Source: Acidimicrobiia bacterium (GTDB lineage Bacteria; Actinomycetota; Acidimicrobiia; Acidimicrobiales; Acidimicrobilacustridaceae). Taken from it: 8,895 nt of DNA. Below the pieces are notes generated by a model. That model saw nothing but the letters and a program-made list of their open reading frames with translations, was not told the DNA's origin and made no database searches. A program made the translations under genes and the position numbers. The stretch covers positions 1 through 8,895 of the forward strand of contig VERC01000083.1 of the NCBI GenBank assembly GCA_018882825.1. The letters run 5' to 3'. Within the stretch, counting starts at the first letter, position 1; the number at the start of each line of letters is the position of its first letter. This document shows positions 7,271 through 8,895 of this stretch, piece by piece.

Positions 7271-8413
7271 TCAGTCCTCGATGTCGACGTCGAAATGGGA
7301 GATGTAGAAGCCGTAGTCGTCGCGCAGTCCGGCGGCGGTGAGACCGAACTGTTCCGGGGTGTAGGCGTGGGTCCCGCGGGCCCCGGTGCGGTTGGCGACG
7401 CGCCACCGTTCCACCGCGGCGGCCAGCTCGTCCGAGGGCTCGAGGCCGGCGAACTCGCCGATGCGCCGCACCACCCCGACCGGATCGGCGATGGTCTCGG
7501 CGTGGTGGATGTCGAGGAAGCGATCGTCCCCCAGACGGGCGCGGGCGGCGATGAGCATCTCCAGGCCGATCCGGAGGTGCTCGGAGATCTCGGCCCCGAC
7601 ACGGTGCAGATCGCGTTCGGTCCGCGCTGTCGGGAAGATCGACGACACCAGCGACGAATAGGAGGGCACCACGCGGGCCGGATCGCGATGGCACATGACG
7701 AACCGGACATCGGGGTAGGCGTTCACGATCGCCTCGGGATGGAACTTGTGATGGGGTGACTTGAACAGCCAGTTCGACGGAGGCCTGCGTGAACCGAGCA
7801 CGCCGATGACCCGGCGGTGGTAACGGAAGGTCTCGGTCTGGTCGGCGGCGCGCCACCACTCGTGATAACCCCACACCGGCAACGTCATCTGCTGGCCGTG
7901 GAAGGCCATGCCCAGCACCTCGGAGTCCTCGGCCGCGGCATCGATCTCGTAGAGGTGCATGGCGTGGATCTCGGCCGGCACCCGGGCATCGGCGGCCATC
8001 TGCTCGAGACGACGGCGGTCGGAGTGCTCCTCGGCGAGCACCGGGGGCGGAACCGGTTCGGTCTGCTCCCACATCCGCAACGGCCGCAACCGGGCGTCGA
8101 GCGAGAGCATGTTGCCCAACGCGGTGGTGCCGGTGCGCGGCAGTCCGATGACATCGATCGGACCGGCGACAGGAGTGGCGTCGACGCCGGGATTCCCGAC
8201 GCACCACTGCTCGAGCCGGAGCCGGTTGACCAGACGACGTCGAATCAGGCCGACCACGGCATCGTCGGTGGAGGGATCGAGATCGGCATCGACGGCGAGA
8301 CTGTCGAGCAGGACCTCGAGGCCGGGGCGGAAGTCACCGGGCCCGAAATCGTCGAGCCCCGTGGTGACGACGGCCTCGTCGAGGAGCTGTTCGGCCGACG
8401 GGTACCGACCCAC
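7271..8413 (-). CDS. PAPS-dependent sulfotransferase family protein
   Basis: 380 aa from GTG at 8413. This start matches the usual N-terminus of the family (YPSAEQLLDEAVVTTGLDDF at 4-23). The PAPS 5'-phosphosulfate loop is GLPRTGTTALG (90-100) and the 3'-phosphate site is RDPARVVPSYSS (243-254). NWLFKSPHHKFHPEAI (214-229) between them supplies a conserved Lys and the likely catalytic-side histidines. The family moves a sulfuryl group from PAPS to a hydroxyl or amine of a lipid, steroid or glycan acceptor in the cytoplasm; the acceptor here is unknown. It sits between a saccharopine-dehydrogenase-family gene (13 nt upstream) and the DUF1214 gene (1 nt downstream), so it is in an operon. The ribosome-binding site is weak and G-rich. 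Length is normal for the actinobacterial branch. Confidence 0.9.
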   Translation of the reverse strand: MGRYPSAEQLLDEAVVTTGLDDFGPGDFRPGLEVLLDSLAVDADLDPSTDDAVVGLIRRRLVNRLRLEQWCVGNPGVDATPVAGPIDVIGLPRTGTTALGNMLSLDARLRPLRMWEQTEPVPPPVLAEEHSDRRRLEQMAADARVPAEIHAMHLYEIDAAAEDSEVLGMAFHGQQMTLPVWGYHEWWRAADQTETFRYHRRVIGVLGSRRPPSNWLFKSPHHKFHPEAIVNAYPDVRFVMCHRDPARVVPSYSSLVSSIFPTARTERDLHRVGAEISEHLRIGLEMLIAARARLGDDRFLDIHHAETIADPVGVVRRIGEFAGLEPSDELAAAVERWRVANRTGARGTHAYTPEQFGLTAAGLRDDYGFYISHFDVDIED

Positions 8414-8420
8414 GGGGCGC

Positions 8421-8435
8421 CCCCGCTCAGCGGGG
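8421..8435. other. Hairpin carrying a stop codon in its loop
   Basis: CCCCGC (8421-8426) and GCGGGG (8430-8435) form a perfect 6-bp stem. The 3-nt loop (8427-8429) is the TGA stop of the upstream minus-strand gene. It lies 7 nt before the GTG of the sulfotransferase gene. There is no T-run, so it is not an intrinsic terminator; it might tune translation or mRNA decay between the two genes, or be chance. Confidence 0.35.
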
Positions 8436-8895
8436 CTGACGTCCGGGGTCGAGGGCGATCATGGGATCGGCGGCCGAGATCGTGACCGTGGCCGTGGCCC
8501 GGGCGATCTCCTCGTCGATGGGCCCCACCGTGCCGTCGAACGAACCGGGGCCGCCGGGCTCGAGTTCGAGCACCTCGGTGGGGAGTCCGATGCGGTCGAG
8601 GATGTCGAGGAACGGTCGAGGATCGAGTTGTTCGACGTTGACCATCGACCCGACGTCCCACGTGCCGTCCGCCACCAACAGCGCAGCGGCCACCGGGGGT
8701 ACACCGGCGGTGTAACTGATGCCCTGTGACTCCACCTCGGCGTAGGCCTCGGCGTGATCGGAGATCTGGTGGATGAACACCTCGCGGGGCCGGCCGTCCC
8801 TGGTGCCCTTGACCACGTTGCCGATGCACGTCTTGCCCACATAGCCGGCGGCCAGCGTCTGGGGATCGGGCAGCACCGCCTTCACCACCTTGAGC
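8427..8895 (-). CDS. C-terminal part of a saccharopine dehydrogenase-family protein (carboxynorspermidine dehydrogenase-like)
   Basis: The frame is open to the window edge and gives 155 residues ending at TGA (8429-8427); the N-terminal NAD(P)-binding half is missing. It reads VLPDPQTLAAGYVGKTCIGN, then VKGTRDGRPREVFIHQISDH, QGISYTAGVPPVAAALL, and NVEQLDPRPFLDILDRIGLP. This order (GKTCIG, dH, QxISYTxGVP, N-x-E-x-x-D-P-x-P-F) is typical of the C-terminal domain of the LYS1/carboxynorspermidine dehydrogenase branch. Known relatives reduce a Schiff base between an amine and an oxo acid using NAD(P)H. A tail of about 40 residues beyond the family core is Pro/Gly/Ala-rich. No carboxynorspermidine decarboxylase gene is visible, so a polyamine role is only a possibility. 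It is upstream in the sulfotransferase operon. Confidence 0.82.
   Translation of the reverse strand, partial: LKVVKAVLPDPQTLAAGYVGKTCIGNVVKGTRDGRPREVFIHQISDHAEAYAEVESQGISYTAGVPPVAAALLVADGTWDVGSMVNVEQLDPRPFLDILDRIGLPTEVLELEPGGPGSFDGTVGPIDEEIARATATVTISAADPMIALDPGRQPR

Noticed and set aside
6082..7710. Longer N-terminus of the DUF1214 protein (542 codons)
   Set aside because: The extension overlaps the sulfotransferase gene in another frame and is Ser/Pro/Arg-rich; the ATG at 7269 has a good ribosome-binding site and matches the family start.

Overview
The window is high-GC, densely packed DNA with strong third-position G/C bias, GTG starts and TGA stops. Family content points to Actinomycetota: a DUF1214/sulfotransferase pair, a deacetylase with a Ser/Thr linker, and 'AYFTSTG'-type secreted proteins. 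Acidimicrobiia is my best guess, from general resemblance only; no marker gene is present. I see no rRNA, tRNA, CRISPR array, insertion sequence or phage gene.

Layout, left to right. (1) 2-226 (+): the C-terminal end of a PQQ-type glucose/sorbosone dehydrogenase-like protein. (2) 243-1676 (-): a secreted or anchored polysaccharide deacetylase with a long Ser/Thr linker and a C-terminal beta-sandwich-type domain. (3) 1780-2874 (+): a membrane-anchored collagen-like protein with a duplicated 24-residue motif, an 18-bp tandem repeat and a C1q/TNF/BclA-like C-terminal domain. (4) 2878-4205 (-): a two-gene unit of a DUF1295 (steroid 5-alpha-reductase-like) membrane enzyme and a small four-helix membrane protein. 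(5) 4206-4409: the largest gap (204 bp), lying between divergent starts. It has no TA dinucleotide and can fold into a compact three-way junction. (6) 4410-6075 (+): two exported surface proteins with SipW/TasA-like N-termini, the second carrying FnIII-like and Ig-like modules. (7) 6082-8895 (-): an operon of a saccharopine-dehydrogenase-family protein (cut by the window edge), a PAPS-type sulfotransferase and a DUF1214 protein.

Functionally, genes 2, 3, 4410-4892 and 4900-6075 look like a cell-surface/extracellular-matrix neighbourhood: glycan trimming, collagen-like stalk, small fibre-like subunit and modular adhesin. The flanking minus-strand operons look like small-molecule or lipid modification (reductase, sulfotransferase, DUF1214). 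The joint role is inference from adjacency. Gene ends are very tight: three convergent pairs are separated by 16, 3 and 6 nt, and operon junctions by 1, 2 and 13 nt, leaving little room for conventional terminators.

No gene-free stretch exceeds 300 bases. The most original signals are the structured, TA-free interval at 4206-4409 and the collagen-like gene with its repeat array.
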